DNA from: Natrialba taiwanensis DSM 12281 | GTDB taxonomy: Archaea; Halobacteriota; Halobacteria; Halobacteriales; Natrialbaceae | Assembly: GCF_000337595.1 (NCBI RefSeq) | Contig: NZ_AOIL01000030.1 | Location: 12,212 to 52,855 of the forward strand | Length of the DNA: 40,644 nucleotides | Reading direction: 5' to 3' | Part shown: positions 1 through 7,571 of the stretch, piece by piece | Position numbering within the stretch: the first letter of the stretch is position 1 | Layout of the letters: each line of letters opens with the position of its first letter | Translations under genes and position numbers: made by a program | The notes under the pieces: model-generated | What the model was told of the DNA's origin: nothing | Database searches by the model: none | What the model saw: the letters and a program-made list of their open reading frames with translations, nothing else

Positions 1-221
1 TCGAATCCATCGACAAGAAGATCGACTCCTCGAGCGGCGAAGTCGCCGAGGAAGACCCCGACTTCATCCAGTCGGGTGACGCTGCTGTGGTCACCATCCG
101 ACCGCAGAAGCCCCTCAGCATCGAACCGTCCAGCGAAATCCCTGAACTCGGGAGCTTCGCCATCCGCGACATGGGCCAGACCATCGCGGCCGGCAAGGTC
201 CTCGACGTCAACGAGAAATAA
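1..221 (+). CDS. tuf: Translation elongation factor EF-1A, C-terminal fragment
   Basis: This is the last ~72 codons of archaeal elongation factor 1-alpha, which as a GTP complex delivers aminoacyl-tRNA to the ribosomal A site. The 5' part lies outside the window. The reading frame begins at base 3 and closes with TAA at 219-221. The visible part is the end of the third beta-barrel domain; segments such as [22 protein letters not shown] and [18 protein letters not shown] are typical of this family. The stop codon abuts the ATG of rpsJ with no spacer, the usual archaeal EF-1A/uS10 arrangement, so the two are surely cotranscribed. Identity is certain; only the N-terminal G domain cannot be inspected. 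Confidence 0.97.
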   Translation, partial: ESIDKKIDSSSGEVAEEDPDFIQSGDAAVVTIRPQKPLSIEPSSEIPELGSFAIRDMGQTIAAGKVLDVNEK

Positions 222-530
222 ATGCAGCAGGCACGCGTTCGACTCGCGGGCACGAGTCCAGACGACTTAGACGACATCTGCGACGACGTCCGCGAGATTG
301 CGAACAACACCGGCGTCAACCTGAGCGGTCCGATTCCGCTGCCGACCAAGACCCTCGAGGTGCCGACCCGGAAGTCGCCTGACGGCGAGGGTACCGCCAC
401 GTGGGAGCACTGGGAGATGCGCGTCCACAAGCGCCTGATCGATCTGGACGCCGACGAACGCGCACTCCGACAGCTCATGCGCATTCAGGTGCCAAACGAC
501 GTCTCGATCGAGATCGTCCTCGAAGACTGA
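222..530 (+). CDS. rpsJ: Small ribosomal subunit protein uS10
   Basis: Ribosomal protein S10 of the 30S subunit head, 102 aa, the normal archaeal length. Family features are the N-terminal [16 protein letters not shown] stretch, the central [18 protein letters not shown] loop and the C-terminal [18 protein letters not shown] helix. The ATG follows the EF-1A stop directly, so translation is probably coupled to the upstream gene and no separate promoter is expected. The stop codon at 528-530 is overlapped by one copy of the over-represented 9-mer described in the findings. No oddities in length or composition. Confidence 0.98.
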   Translation: MQQARVRLAGTSPDDLDDICDDVREIANNTGVNLSGPIPLPTKTLEVPTRKSPDGEGTATWEHWEMRVHKRLIDLDADERALRQLMRIQVPNDVSIEIVLED

Positions 531-781
531 ACTCGGTCAACTTACAACGACAGCGCCGCGCTGCGTTTTCACCATCTTACTGTCCTCTCATCCGATAGCT
601 GCTGCACTCATCTCGAGGCAGGTCGTAGACACGTCGCCGCCTCCTCTCGTAGCCACTGAACAGTGCACACCTGATCGCACGGCGGCGGTACGATCAGTGT
701 GTGAATATATTCAGTTATGCTACGATTTCATACGGCACCCATCGATTCATACAGACGGTCGCGTTCACTCAGCGTGCAGAC

Positions 782-788
782 TTTTATC
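782..788 (+). promoter_or_regulatory. TATA box of the rhomboid gene
   Basis: TTTTATC is centred about 25 nt before the ATG at 810, so the transcript is predicted to be leaderless, which supports that start over an in-frame ATG at 717. Further upstream lie an inverted repeat (arms CTGATCG 671-677 and CGATCAG 691-697) and a 10-bp palindrome GAATATATTC at 703-712. Confidence 0.6.
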
Positions 789-809
789 GCTCTCCGTCCT
801 AGAATCAGT

Positions 810-1538
810 ATGGCGAACCGATCGCGGTCGCGACCTGGACCACGGTCCAGTGCACGGTCGAGTTCACAATCCGAGGGTATCGACACTGGTTCTAGCCCGC
901 CGTCAGATTCGACTGCCGGCTCGAGCAGTCCGATCTTCGAAGTGCTCGTTATCTTCGGGCTTGTCTTTATCATTCAGGGACTCACAGCTGTCGTCGGAGC
1001 GATGGCCGGGCTGTTTATTCTCGCACCGCCGCTTGCGGAGAACCCGTGGACGATCGTGACGAGCGTTTACGCGCACGATGGCATCTGGCATCTCCTCTCG
1101 AACAGCCTCGCACTGCTCGTCTTTGGCTGGCCTGTTGCCCGCGCAACGACACGAGGTCGGTTTCACGCATTCGTCCTCGTTACCGGCTCGATCGCCGGCA
1201 TCTCACAGGTGCTGCTCACCGATTTCGCCGCGGCTGCTCCGTTTCTCGCTAGCACTCCGGTGGCCGTCCTCGGCGCGAGTGGAGCCGTCTTTGCGCTGTT
1301 AGGCTATCTGCTCACGTCAAACAGACTTTCGGCCAGCTTTGCCTCAATCATCGACGTACCACAGTGGGTGACGATACTCGTCTTCGTCGGCCTCGCACTC
1401 ACCGTCACGCTCGTCACCGCCGCGCCGGGTGTCGCCCTGATCGCTCACTTCACCGGCTTCTTGCTCGGCCTGCTCGCCGGCCGCACCCGCGTTCTACACG
1501 TGAACTCTGAGTCGGGTGCCAGCCGATCGGTTGTCTGA
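810..1538 (+). CDS. Rhomboid family intramembrane serine protease
   Basis: A predicted 242-aa membrane protease that cleaves transmembrane helices of substrates inside the membrane. A Ser/Pro-rich, probably disordered N-terminus (residues 1-40) precedes about six hydrophobic segments. Rhomboid hallmarks are present: the HxxxN motif (His94, Asn98 in HLLSN), the catalytic serine in GASG (Ser157) and the partner histidine in a late helix (His213, in IAHFTG). The frame is open upstream to an ATG at 717, but the TATA box at 782-788 would then sit inside the gene; starting at 810 gives a leaderless mRNA. The gene stands alone between rpsJ and a tRNA gene. Fold and catalytic residues are clear; the substrate cannot be inferred. 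Confidence 0.88.
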   Translation: MANRSRSRPGPRSSARSSSQSEGIDTGSSPPSDSTAGSSSPIFEVLVIFGLVFIIQGLTAVVGAMAGLFILAPPLAENPWTIVTSVYAHDGIWHLLSNSLALLVFGWPVARATTRGRFHAFVLVTGSIAGISQVLLTDFAAAAPFLASTPVAVLGASGAVFALLGYLLTSNRLSASFASIIDVPQWVTILVFVGLALTVTLVTAAPGVALIAHFTGFLLGLLAGRTRVLHVNSESGASRSVV

Positions 1539-1601
1539 CCTCATTGTGTGTCAGTATCGTACCCACATTAGCGGGCAGCTTCTCTCGACAAAACACAAGC
1601 T

Positions 1602-1609
1602 ACAAATAC
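1602..1609 (+). promoter_or_regulatory. Probable TATA box of the tRNA-Ala gene
   Basis: ACAAATAC lies about 28 nt before the first base of the mature tRNA, the expected distance for an archaeal promoter. The stretch between it and the tRNA shows no other recognisable signal. Confidence 0.4.
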
Positions 1610-1632
1610 AAACCGGGGTTAGAAACGAGCGA

Positions 1633-1704
1633 GGGCTCGTAGATCAGTGGCAGATCGCTTCCTTCGCAAGGAAGAGGCCCCGGGTTCAAATCCCGGCGAG
1701 TCCA
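1633..1704 (+). tRNA. tRNA-Ala, anticodon CGC
   Basis: A 72-nt tRNA gene without encoded CCA. The acceptor stem pairs GGGCTCG with CGAGTCC and contains the G3:U70 wobble pair that is the identity element for alanyl-tRNA synthetase. The anticodon stem CTTCC/GGAAG encloses loop TTCGCAA, giving anticodon CGC, which reads alanine codon GCG. The T arm has GTTCAAAT flanked by CCGGG/CCCGG. The discriminator base is A. No intron is visible. The fit of all four stems makes this call firm. Confidence 0.97.
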
Positions 1705-2007
1705 CTCCTTCACGTCCTATTACTCGTTCAGTCGTGAACTTCCCAATACCGCAACCGCTTCGGTTTGCTCGGTCTCGACGAGTTCACTCAGGGAGAGCTA
1801 ACACTCTCACCGAGACGCTATTACCGAGGGCAGTGAGGTTTGAGTCCGAGACCGCGATCATCGGTGAGACTGATCAGTAGCGATCCGTCATTCAGTTCTG
1901 CAGATCACTAGTAAAACGCGCGGTACATACGAGTAGCGAGGTAGTCACTCCAATTGACGTACCCATAGACGTTTATGAATCAGTGGTGTACGAATCCCGG
2001 ATCGACG

Positions 2008-2334
2008 ATGACAGACTACAACAGCATCCCACACCGAGAGCTTGGTGTTGAATTCGGTGAGTTAGCCGGCCAGATTGAGGGGCATTCGTATCCGATTACG
2101 AACGAGGAACTCGTCGAGGAGTACGGTCAGCACGTCATCGAATTCCCGAACGGGACGGAATCGGTCCGCGAGATCCTCGGTTCGTTCGCGAACGAGACGT
2201 ACGAATCTCCGAGCGAGGCGCGGCAAGCGGTGTTCAACATGGTTGACAGCCGAGCTATCGGCCGGAAGTACTACTCCGATCGGACGCCACCTGCAATTGG
2301 GGAACGACGGGAAGGTCAACAACTCTCCTTCTGA
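2008..2334 (+). CDS. DUF5789 family protein
   Basis: A small acidic soluble protein (108 aa) of a family common in haloarchaea and of unknown function. Recognisable features are the YPITNEELVEEYG helix near residues 35-47, the FPNGTESVREIL segment and the C-terminal AVFNMVDSRAIGRKYYSDR stretch, which in this family looks like a compact DUF2795-like helical domain. The frame allows an ATG at 1975, but TTTATGA at 1971-1977 looks like a TATA box located about 30 nt before the ATG at 2008, so I prefer 2008 and a leaderless transcript. The gene is monocistronic, after the tRNA-Ala gene. The family assignment is from recall of the pattern; no function is claimed. Confidence 0.75.
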   Translation: MTDYNSIPHRELGVEFGELAGQIEGHSYPITNEELVEEYGQHVIEFPNGTESVREILGSFANETYESPSEARQAVFNMVDSRAIGRKYYSDRTPPAIGERREGQQLSF

Positions 2335-2502
2335 TAGGCGTCGGCCTCTGTACTCGCAGTACGGTCTCCGACGGCAAAAGTAGCAACGAAGACGAGAAGG
2401 CGTGAGTTTGCGATTTCGAACTCGTCGACTGTGCAAACGCGTTGGATTGCTCACTCCCGACGAGTTCAGCACGGTGGTGCAACGGTTCGAAAGAGATTGG
2501 GG

Positions 2503-2709
2503 TTACTTGCCGCGGTATATCGCATGGAAGATCCAGAGCAGGATGTATCCGGCCTCGGCCACTGCGATTCCAAACGTCGCATCGTCGATGTGCGTGAGAA
2601 CGTACTTCGAACTGAGTGATAAAAACGCGGCCATACTGGAGCTACGCGTTCGGCGGCTAAAAAGTGCACTATAGAGAGGATATCGTCTCCCGTCGCTGAC
2701 CGGCGGCAC
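2503..2709 (-). pseudogene. Possible remnant of a small membrane protein (DUF7521-like)
   Basis: The stretch 2335-2985 carries no convincing intact gene. On the minus strand a 68-codon frame ends in a hydrophobic segment (TFGIAVAEAGYILLWIFHAIYRG) preceded by an Arg-rich run (FSRRTRSSS). This order, basic loop then a terminal membrane helix, recalls small haloarchaeal membrane proteins of the DUF7521 type, but the expected N-terminal helices are missing. It is either a decayed copy or a chance frame. One copy of the CGAGTTCAG 9-mer lies nearby at 2461. I see nothing else in the rest of this gap. Confidence 0.22.
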
Positions 2710-2985
2710 GGTTCAGTCGGGCGCTGGCCGAGTTCAACGTCGGTGGATTCGGCACCGACGCTGGAAGCGCCGCCGACGGGCCGCGGATCGGCGAATCGAG
2801 TTCACTGCCGGCGGTCGAGAAACCGGCTGGGTGGACGTTGTACCGGTGCGGGGAACACTGCAACTGTCGAGACGGATCACGAGTCCCCCGAAGCTGACGG
2901 TGACGCGGTCCGATACTCGATATCGGGCGGGCGTCGGCTCACACGCCTTGTGCTCGACGACGAACTCGCTACCGGCACGAACGGC

Positions 2986-5900
2986 TCACCGGCGATCGAC
3001 GCGGAACTCGTCCTCGTAGCTGAACTCGGCTTGTGGACAGCCGAGCGAGCGGTGCTCGCAGAACCGGCAGTGCGAACCGGGGGTTGCATTCTCGAACGTA
3101 GAGTCGTCCGCAGCCTGCAAATCGTCGAGAACGTCCGGCCACAGTGGCTCCAACTCTGAAACCGCAAAGAGTTCTGTCGCCGGACCGGCCTCGCCGACGT
3201 ACACGTAGCCGGCGTGGGTGATGGGATCGTCGAAGCGGTTTCGACAGGCTCGGACGTAGAGTTGCAGTTGGTGGCTTTCTTCGAGTTCGTTTCGCGTTCG
3301 GCTCGTCTTGTAGTCGAGGACGGCGAGGCCACCGTCTGGGTGTCGGCGAACGGTGTCGACGTATCCGGTGACATCGCCCGCCACGTCCGGGATGTCTGTG
3401 ACGGTGATGGGGACTTCGGAGCCGACGGCGGGCCAGCGGGAACCGTCGGTTTCGAAGTACCGGTCGATACAGTCGAGCGCTGGCTCGAGTGCGGGCCGTA
3501 GATCACGGCTCTGGGCGAGGCGGGTACACGCCGTTCGCCAGTCGTCGCGGTCGTCGTAGTCGCGCCAGTAGGCGAGTTCGGCGACGGCATGGAAGAGCGA
3601 TCCGACGTCGGCCTGGGTGTGGGTGCGGGTGGATTCCGTTGCTGTGCCGGTGATTGGATCGGGAAATGCGTCGACCACGTGATCGAGGACGTGTTTTCGC
3701 TCGCAGTTACGAACGGCCTCGAGTGCGGTGTGGCTGTGCTGGCGCGCCAGTTCGGCGTCGACGGTCCCACCGAGTGGCGCGTCGGCGAAACGCGAGTTTG
3801 CGGCGTCCGTCTCGGGGTCGTCGTCCGCAAGCGTTCCGGCGACGACCGCGTCGGCGAACTCGAGGACGGTTTCGAGCGCCTGTTCGGTCGTTACTTTGGA
3901 CTGGTAGTATGTGATCGTCCCGGGGTCCTCGTCCACGCCGCGGTTCACGGCGTCGGTGGAGTCCCGAACGGCCGCAGGGGTTCGATCCGCGAGGTCGTCG
4001 TAGCTGTCCATCAGTGCGTCCCAGACGGGCAGTCGCGGCCCCTCGGCCGACCAGTGAACCGGAGTGTTACTCGTCTCGTCGGGAAGGTGGGTATCCAACA
4101 GATCGGCGCCTGGACCGGCGTCTTCGACATCGTTTCCGAACAGGAAGAGACGCTCTTTGGCCCGTGTGAGCGCGACGTGGAGGACGCGCCACTCCTCTGC
4201 GATCTGGTCGTCGCTGCAGTCGGCTCGAAGCGGATCGTCCAACTCGCCTTGGATGTCGTCGACGAGTACGTCGTAGCGGTAGAGGTCTCGCTGGTAGTTC
4301 TCGAGCGTGATGTGGCCGAACTCGGATTCGGTGAGGAAGGGCAGCAAGACGGTGTCGAAGTCGAGGCCCTTGGCCTGGTGGACGGTCATGATGTCGACGG
4401 CGTCGTCGGACTGCGAGCCGGGGCTCGTCGCCGTCTCGTCGTCGGCCGAGAGCAGGTGTGCCTGACGTTCCAGGTAGTCGACGAACGCCGGTGTGAGCCC
4501 GGACTGAACCGGGCTATCGTTGAACGCGCCGATCAGGCGCTCGACGTTCGAGAGCGCGTCCCGGTCGCTCTCGCGGAGGAACCAGTCGATCCGCGTCTCG
4601 CGCTTGAAGTGACGGTAGAGTTCGGAGATGGAGTGCGTCGTCGAAACCGACCGCAATCGCTCGTAGTCCGCAAGCGCTTCGTGAACGCGGTCGGGGCGAG
4701 CGAGCGCGGTGTCCGTATTCGTGAGCGCCTCGTATCCCTCCGGAACGGTTTCGCCCGCGGTCAACAGCGTATCGATGTCCGCCTCCGGAATCCGATAGAG
4801 GTGCAGGAGGACGCGCTGCCAACTCACGTCGTCGTCCGGCGAGACGAGAATCCGGAAGTACGAGAGGACGGTCCGAACACCGTGCCCGAGATCACCGGCG
4901 GCGTCGCTCGAGAGCGTATAGGGGATGCTGTCCCGGTCGAGTTGCGCGGCGACATCTCGGGCGTTCTGGTTGCGCCGGACGAGAACGGCGATATCCGAGA
5001 GATCGCGGCCGGGAACGTCCTCGAACCGACCCGTAAGGAGGTGGGAAATCGTCGTGCTTACCTGGGCGGGTGTGCGCTCGCCCTCGCTATCGATTTTGAA
5101 GACGTTCGGCGGATTCGGCTCCTTGTACGCCTCGATAGCGTCCTTTTCGGGATCGAGATTCGTCGCCAGATCGAGGATCGGCTGCCGCGATCGGAAGTTG
5201 AGTTCGAGTCCGATCTCCTCGAAGCTCGCCGGGAGGTTCGACATGTTCTCGGGGTCCTGGCCGCGCCACTCGTGGATGGCCTGGTCGCTGTCGCCGACGA
5301 CCATGATGTCGAGGCCGTCGCGCAACTCCTCGACCAGTTCGAGCTGTGACTCGTCCGTATCCTGGAACTCGTCGCAGTAGACGGCATCCCATTCCGCGAG
5401 GATGTCCCCGCGAACGGTCTCGTCCTGCAGGAGCGAGACGGTTCGATGGATCAGTTCATCGTAGTCGAACGCATTGCGCTCCTCGAGCGCGTCGAGGTAT
5501 GCCTCGTAGGCACCGACGAACGCTCGCACCCGCCGCAGCATGTGGACGAAGTGTTCGAGCCGCCCCATCGGCGTCTGCGTGATTGACGTGAGCGGGCCGG
5601 TCTCCCCCTCGAACATCGCCTCGGGCAGCCGGTAGTCCTGCCACTCGAGTTCAGTTGCCGTCCGGAGGTGGTCGGCGGCGCGGGTTGCCGTCTCGGCCAT
5701 CGCCTCGAGGTGGGTTCCGACGGCGGTCTGTACGGGACCGTCGCCGTTGAACTCGCGAGCCTTGGCGCGGTAGACGACCGACAGCCGGTCACACCGCTCG
5801 GCGAGTTCGTCGTCGGCCCACATGATATCGTTCGCGTCGACGTTGATGACATCGTGTGCCATTTGCGTCAGGTCGCCGACGAGGCCGAGCAGGTCTCGTA

Positions 5901-6504
5901 GCGCGTCGTCGTCGGGGAGGTACGAGCGGATGGCTGCCGGTTGTATCGCCTCGCGGCGCATCGACTCGATGAACGACGTGAGTTCGGAGAGCGTCCCCTC
6001 GTTCGTGCCGCCCGCCGAGGGCGCGCCCGGCGCGACGAAAGAAAAGTCGATCTCGTCGTAAACGGATTCGATCAGTTGCGGACGATCTGCTTCAGTGACG
6101 AGTTCGAACTCGGGAGAGACGCCGACGTGGTAGGCGTACTCCGTCAGGAGCTGTGAGCTAAACGAGTGGTAGGTATAGACGTCGATGTCGAAGGCGTCCT
6201 GTGGCCCGAGTTCGTCACGGAGCTTCGCTTGGATCGTGTGTGCGGCCTCGTTCGCGAAGGTGAGCACCAGTAAGCGGTTGGGTGCAACGTCGCGGTCTTC
6301 GATTTCGGCCCGGAGCCGCTTGACCATCGTCGTCGTCTTGCCGGAGCCGGCGACGGCCTCGACCGTGTGCGCGCCGCCGGTGGCGGCGATAACAGCCGAT
6401 TGGTTACCCTTGGGTTCGACGGTGGTCGGCTCCGCGGATCGTGATCGGGATTCGAACTCCGTTTCCGCGGTAGCGTCACCGTCGGTTGCGTTGTCGTCCG
6501 ACAT
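2986..6504 (-). CDS. UvrD/AddA-like superfamily 1 helicase with C-terminal PD-(D/E)XK nuclease
   Basis: A 1172-aa ATP-dependent 3'-5' helicase fused to a RecB-type nuclease, the architecture of AddA, the motor-nuclease of double-strand-break resection. Helicase motifs in order: Walker A AGSGKTTT (about 52-59), motif Ia LVLTFANEAA, Walker B YCDEFQDT (about 377-384), motif III VGDSDQAIHEWRG, motif IV NFRSRQPI, motif V MTVHQAKGLDFD (about 702) and motif VI HVALTRAKERL (about 775). The C-terminal ~260 residues contain the nuclease signature VLDYKTS (about 1064) with conserved Asp and Lys. A single cysteine (NCERKH) before the nuclease core plus a CxxC-x5-C trio near residue 1150 (HCRFCEHRSLGC) match the iron-sulfur staple of AddB/Cas4-type nucleases. 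It is the last gene of a three-gene operon; its ATG overlaps the upstream stop by one base (TAATG). It is probably the active motor and nuclease of the complex. Confidence 0.9.
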   Translation of the reverse strand: MSDDNATDGDATAETEFESRSRSAEPTTVEPKGNQSAVIAATGGAHTVEAVAGSGKTTTMVKRLRAEIEDRDVAPNRLLVLTFANEAAHTIQAKLRDELGPQDAFDIDVYTYHSFSSQLLTEYAYHVGVSPEFELVTEADRPQLIESVYDEIDFSFVAPGAPSAGGTNEGTLSELTSFIESMRREAIQPAAIRSYLPDDDALRDLLGLVGDLTQMAHDVINVDANDIMWADDELAERCDRLSVVYRAKAREFNGDGPVQTAVGTHLEAMAETATRAADHLRTATELEWQDYRLPEAMFEGETGPLTSITQTPMGRLEHFVHMLRRVRAFVGAYEAYLDALEERNAFDYDELIHRTVSLLQDETVRGDILAEWDAVYCDEFQDTDESQLELVEELRDGLDIMVVGDSDQAIHEWRGQDPENMSNLPASFEEIGLELNFRSRQPILDLATNLDPEKDAIEAYKEPNPPNVFKIDSEGERTPAQVSTTISHLLTGRFEDVPGRDLSDIAVLVRRNQNARDVAAQLDRDSIPYTLSSDAAGDLGHGVRTVLSYFRILVSPDDDVSWQRVLLHLYRIPEADIDTLLTAGETVPEGYEALTNTDTALARPDRVHEALADYERLRSVSTTHSISELYRHFKRETRIDWFLRESDRDALSNVERLIGAFNDSPVQSGLTPAFVDYLERQAHLLSADDETATSPGSQSDDAVDIMTVHQAKGLDFDTVLLPFLTESEFGHITLENYQRDLYRYDVLVDDIQGELDDPLRADCSDDQIAEEWRVLHVALTRAKERLFLFGNDVEDAGPGADLLDTHLPDETSNTPVHWSAEGPRLPVWDALMDSYDDLADRTPAAVRDSTDAVNRGVDEDPGTITYYQSKVTTEQALETVLEFADAVVAGTLADDDPETDAANSRFADAPLGGTVDAELARQHSHTALEAVRNCERKHVLDHVVDAFPDPITGTATESTRTHTQADVGSLFHAVAELAYWRDYDDRDDWRTACTRLAQSRDLRPALEPALDCIDRYFETDGSRWPAVGSEVPITVTDIPDVAGDVTGYVDTVRRHPDGGLAVLDYKTSRTRNELEESHQLQLYVRACRNRFDDPITHAGYVYVGEAGPATELFAVSELEPLWPDVLDDLQAADDSTFENATPGSHCRFCEHRSLGCPQAEFSYEDEFRVDRR

Positions 6505-7571
6505 TAGTCGTCACCCGTCGGTGCGTCCATGGAATCCTGTTTCTGTCCGTGTTCCGTCGTGTCGTCAGTGTTCCCCGAAACCCGCGACTGCGAGCGCGAA
6601 CGCGGCCGGTCGCCGAACGAAACCTCGGCTGCCAGGTGGTCGGGACAGGCGTCGCGATAGGCGCAGTACTCGCAGGCGGTGGCCGTTATCTCATCGAAGC
6701 GCCGCTCCCGCGGATCGATCTCACTGGCGCGGATCGCTGCGGCCCGGTCTGCAATCAGTTCGACGAGATCCCACCGCTCTTCCTCGTATGCGTCCTCGAA
6801 GTGACGGTGTGCGATATCGACGTGGACGCCAGGTTCGGACGCTGATTCGGATTCGGATGCGAACTCGTAGGCCGGTCGACTCTCCGCAAGCGGTGCGACG
6901 TAAGCGAAGTCACAGGGCAGATCGATTCCGAAATCGGCTTTGAGCCCGCGAATCGCGACGCCCGCTCTGACGAAGCTGCCGATCTGGCGCGGGTAGTACT
7001 TCCGGCCGTCGAGAAAGTCCCGGACGTGGCTGTCGGACCAACTCACGTGTAAGATACCGGTTAGATCCGGCACGTACCTGATCGCGAGATACCCCCGGTC
7101 ACGCTTGACGACGGCGTCGACGGCAGCCTCGTATCGAACCCCGTCGCGTTCGTAGCCGAGCGTGGTATCCGCGTCGACCAGTCGCTCGGCATGGTCGTGG
7201 CCACCGTTCGAAAAATAGGCCTCGATCGCAGCCCTGACCGCCCCTTCGTCGTACCGTTCTTGTTCGTCGGCCAGGTACGACTCCCGCGAGGAGTGCCAGT
7301 GGCGCTCGAACCGCTCGAGTGCGGCATCGACGCGGTCGGCCGCTGCGTCACCATCCGCGCGCAACCCGGCAATGATCGGCCGCCGGAGGAGTTCCCGACG
7401 ACGCGCTCTAACTCGATCACGACTCCCCTCCCGCGCCGACAGCGGGCGCTCGAACGTGAACTCGTACCGGCGCGGACAGACGAGGTGCGTCGCGAGTTCA
7501 GTTGCGGTGATGGCGGTCGTCTCGGTGGCGGGTTCGGCGTTCGTCGGCGCGTCGGAGTTGGGGTCAGTCAT
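6504..7571 (-). CDS. Cas4/RecB-like PD-(D/E)XK family protein with degenerate active site
   Basis: A 355-aa protein with the layout of a Cas4/AddB-type nuclease domain: an early cysteine (Cys32 in LVCPRRYEF), a central nuclease-like core, and a late three-cysteine cluster CEYCAYRDAC near residue 305, together the four ligands of a 4Fe-4S staple. The core has the first acidic motif (AAVDAVVKRD, near residue 155), but the strand that should carry D/E-x-K reads LAIRYVPD, so the acidic residue and the lysine appear replaced by Arg and Val. I infer a structural, nuclease-dead subunit. The C-terminal ~40 residues are polar and probably disordered. It overlaps the upstream AddB-like gene by 8 nt and the downstream helicase gene by 1 nt. 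It may be the detached nuclease domain of AddB. Confidence 0.78.
   Translation of the reverse strand: MTDPNSDAPTNAEPATETTAITATELATHLVCPRRYEFTFERPLSAREGSRDRVRARRRELLRRPIIAGLRADGDAAADRVDAALERFERHWHSSRESYLADEQERYDEGAVRAAIEAYFSNGGHDHAERLVDADTTLGYERDGVRYEAAVDAVVKRDRGYLAIRYVPDLTGILHVSWSDSHVRDFLDGRKYYPRQIGSFVRAGVAIRGLKADFGIDLPCDFAYVAPLAESRPAYEFASESESASEPGVHVDIAHRHFEDAYEEERWDLVELIADRAAAIRASEIDPRERRFDEITATACEYCAYRDACPDHLAAEVSFGDRPRSRSQSRVSGNTDDTTEHGQKQDSMDAPTGDD

Noticed and set aside
2402-2674. 90-codon plus-strand frame in the gap after the DUF5789 gene
   Set aside because: No recognisable pattern, mixed composition and no promoter; treated as non-coding.
3589-5349. Long plus-strand open frame (586 codons) opposite the helicase gene
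   Set aside because: It is Val/Gly/Arg-rich without any domain, and lies antisense to a gene with all helicase motifs; long antisense frames are normal in GC-rich DNA.
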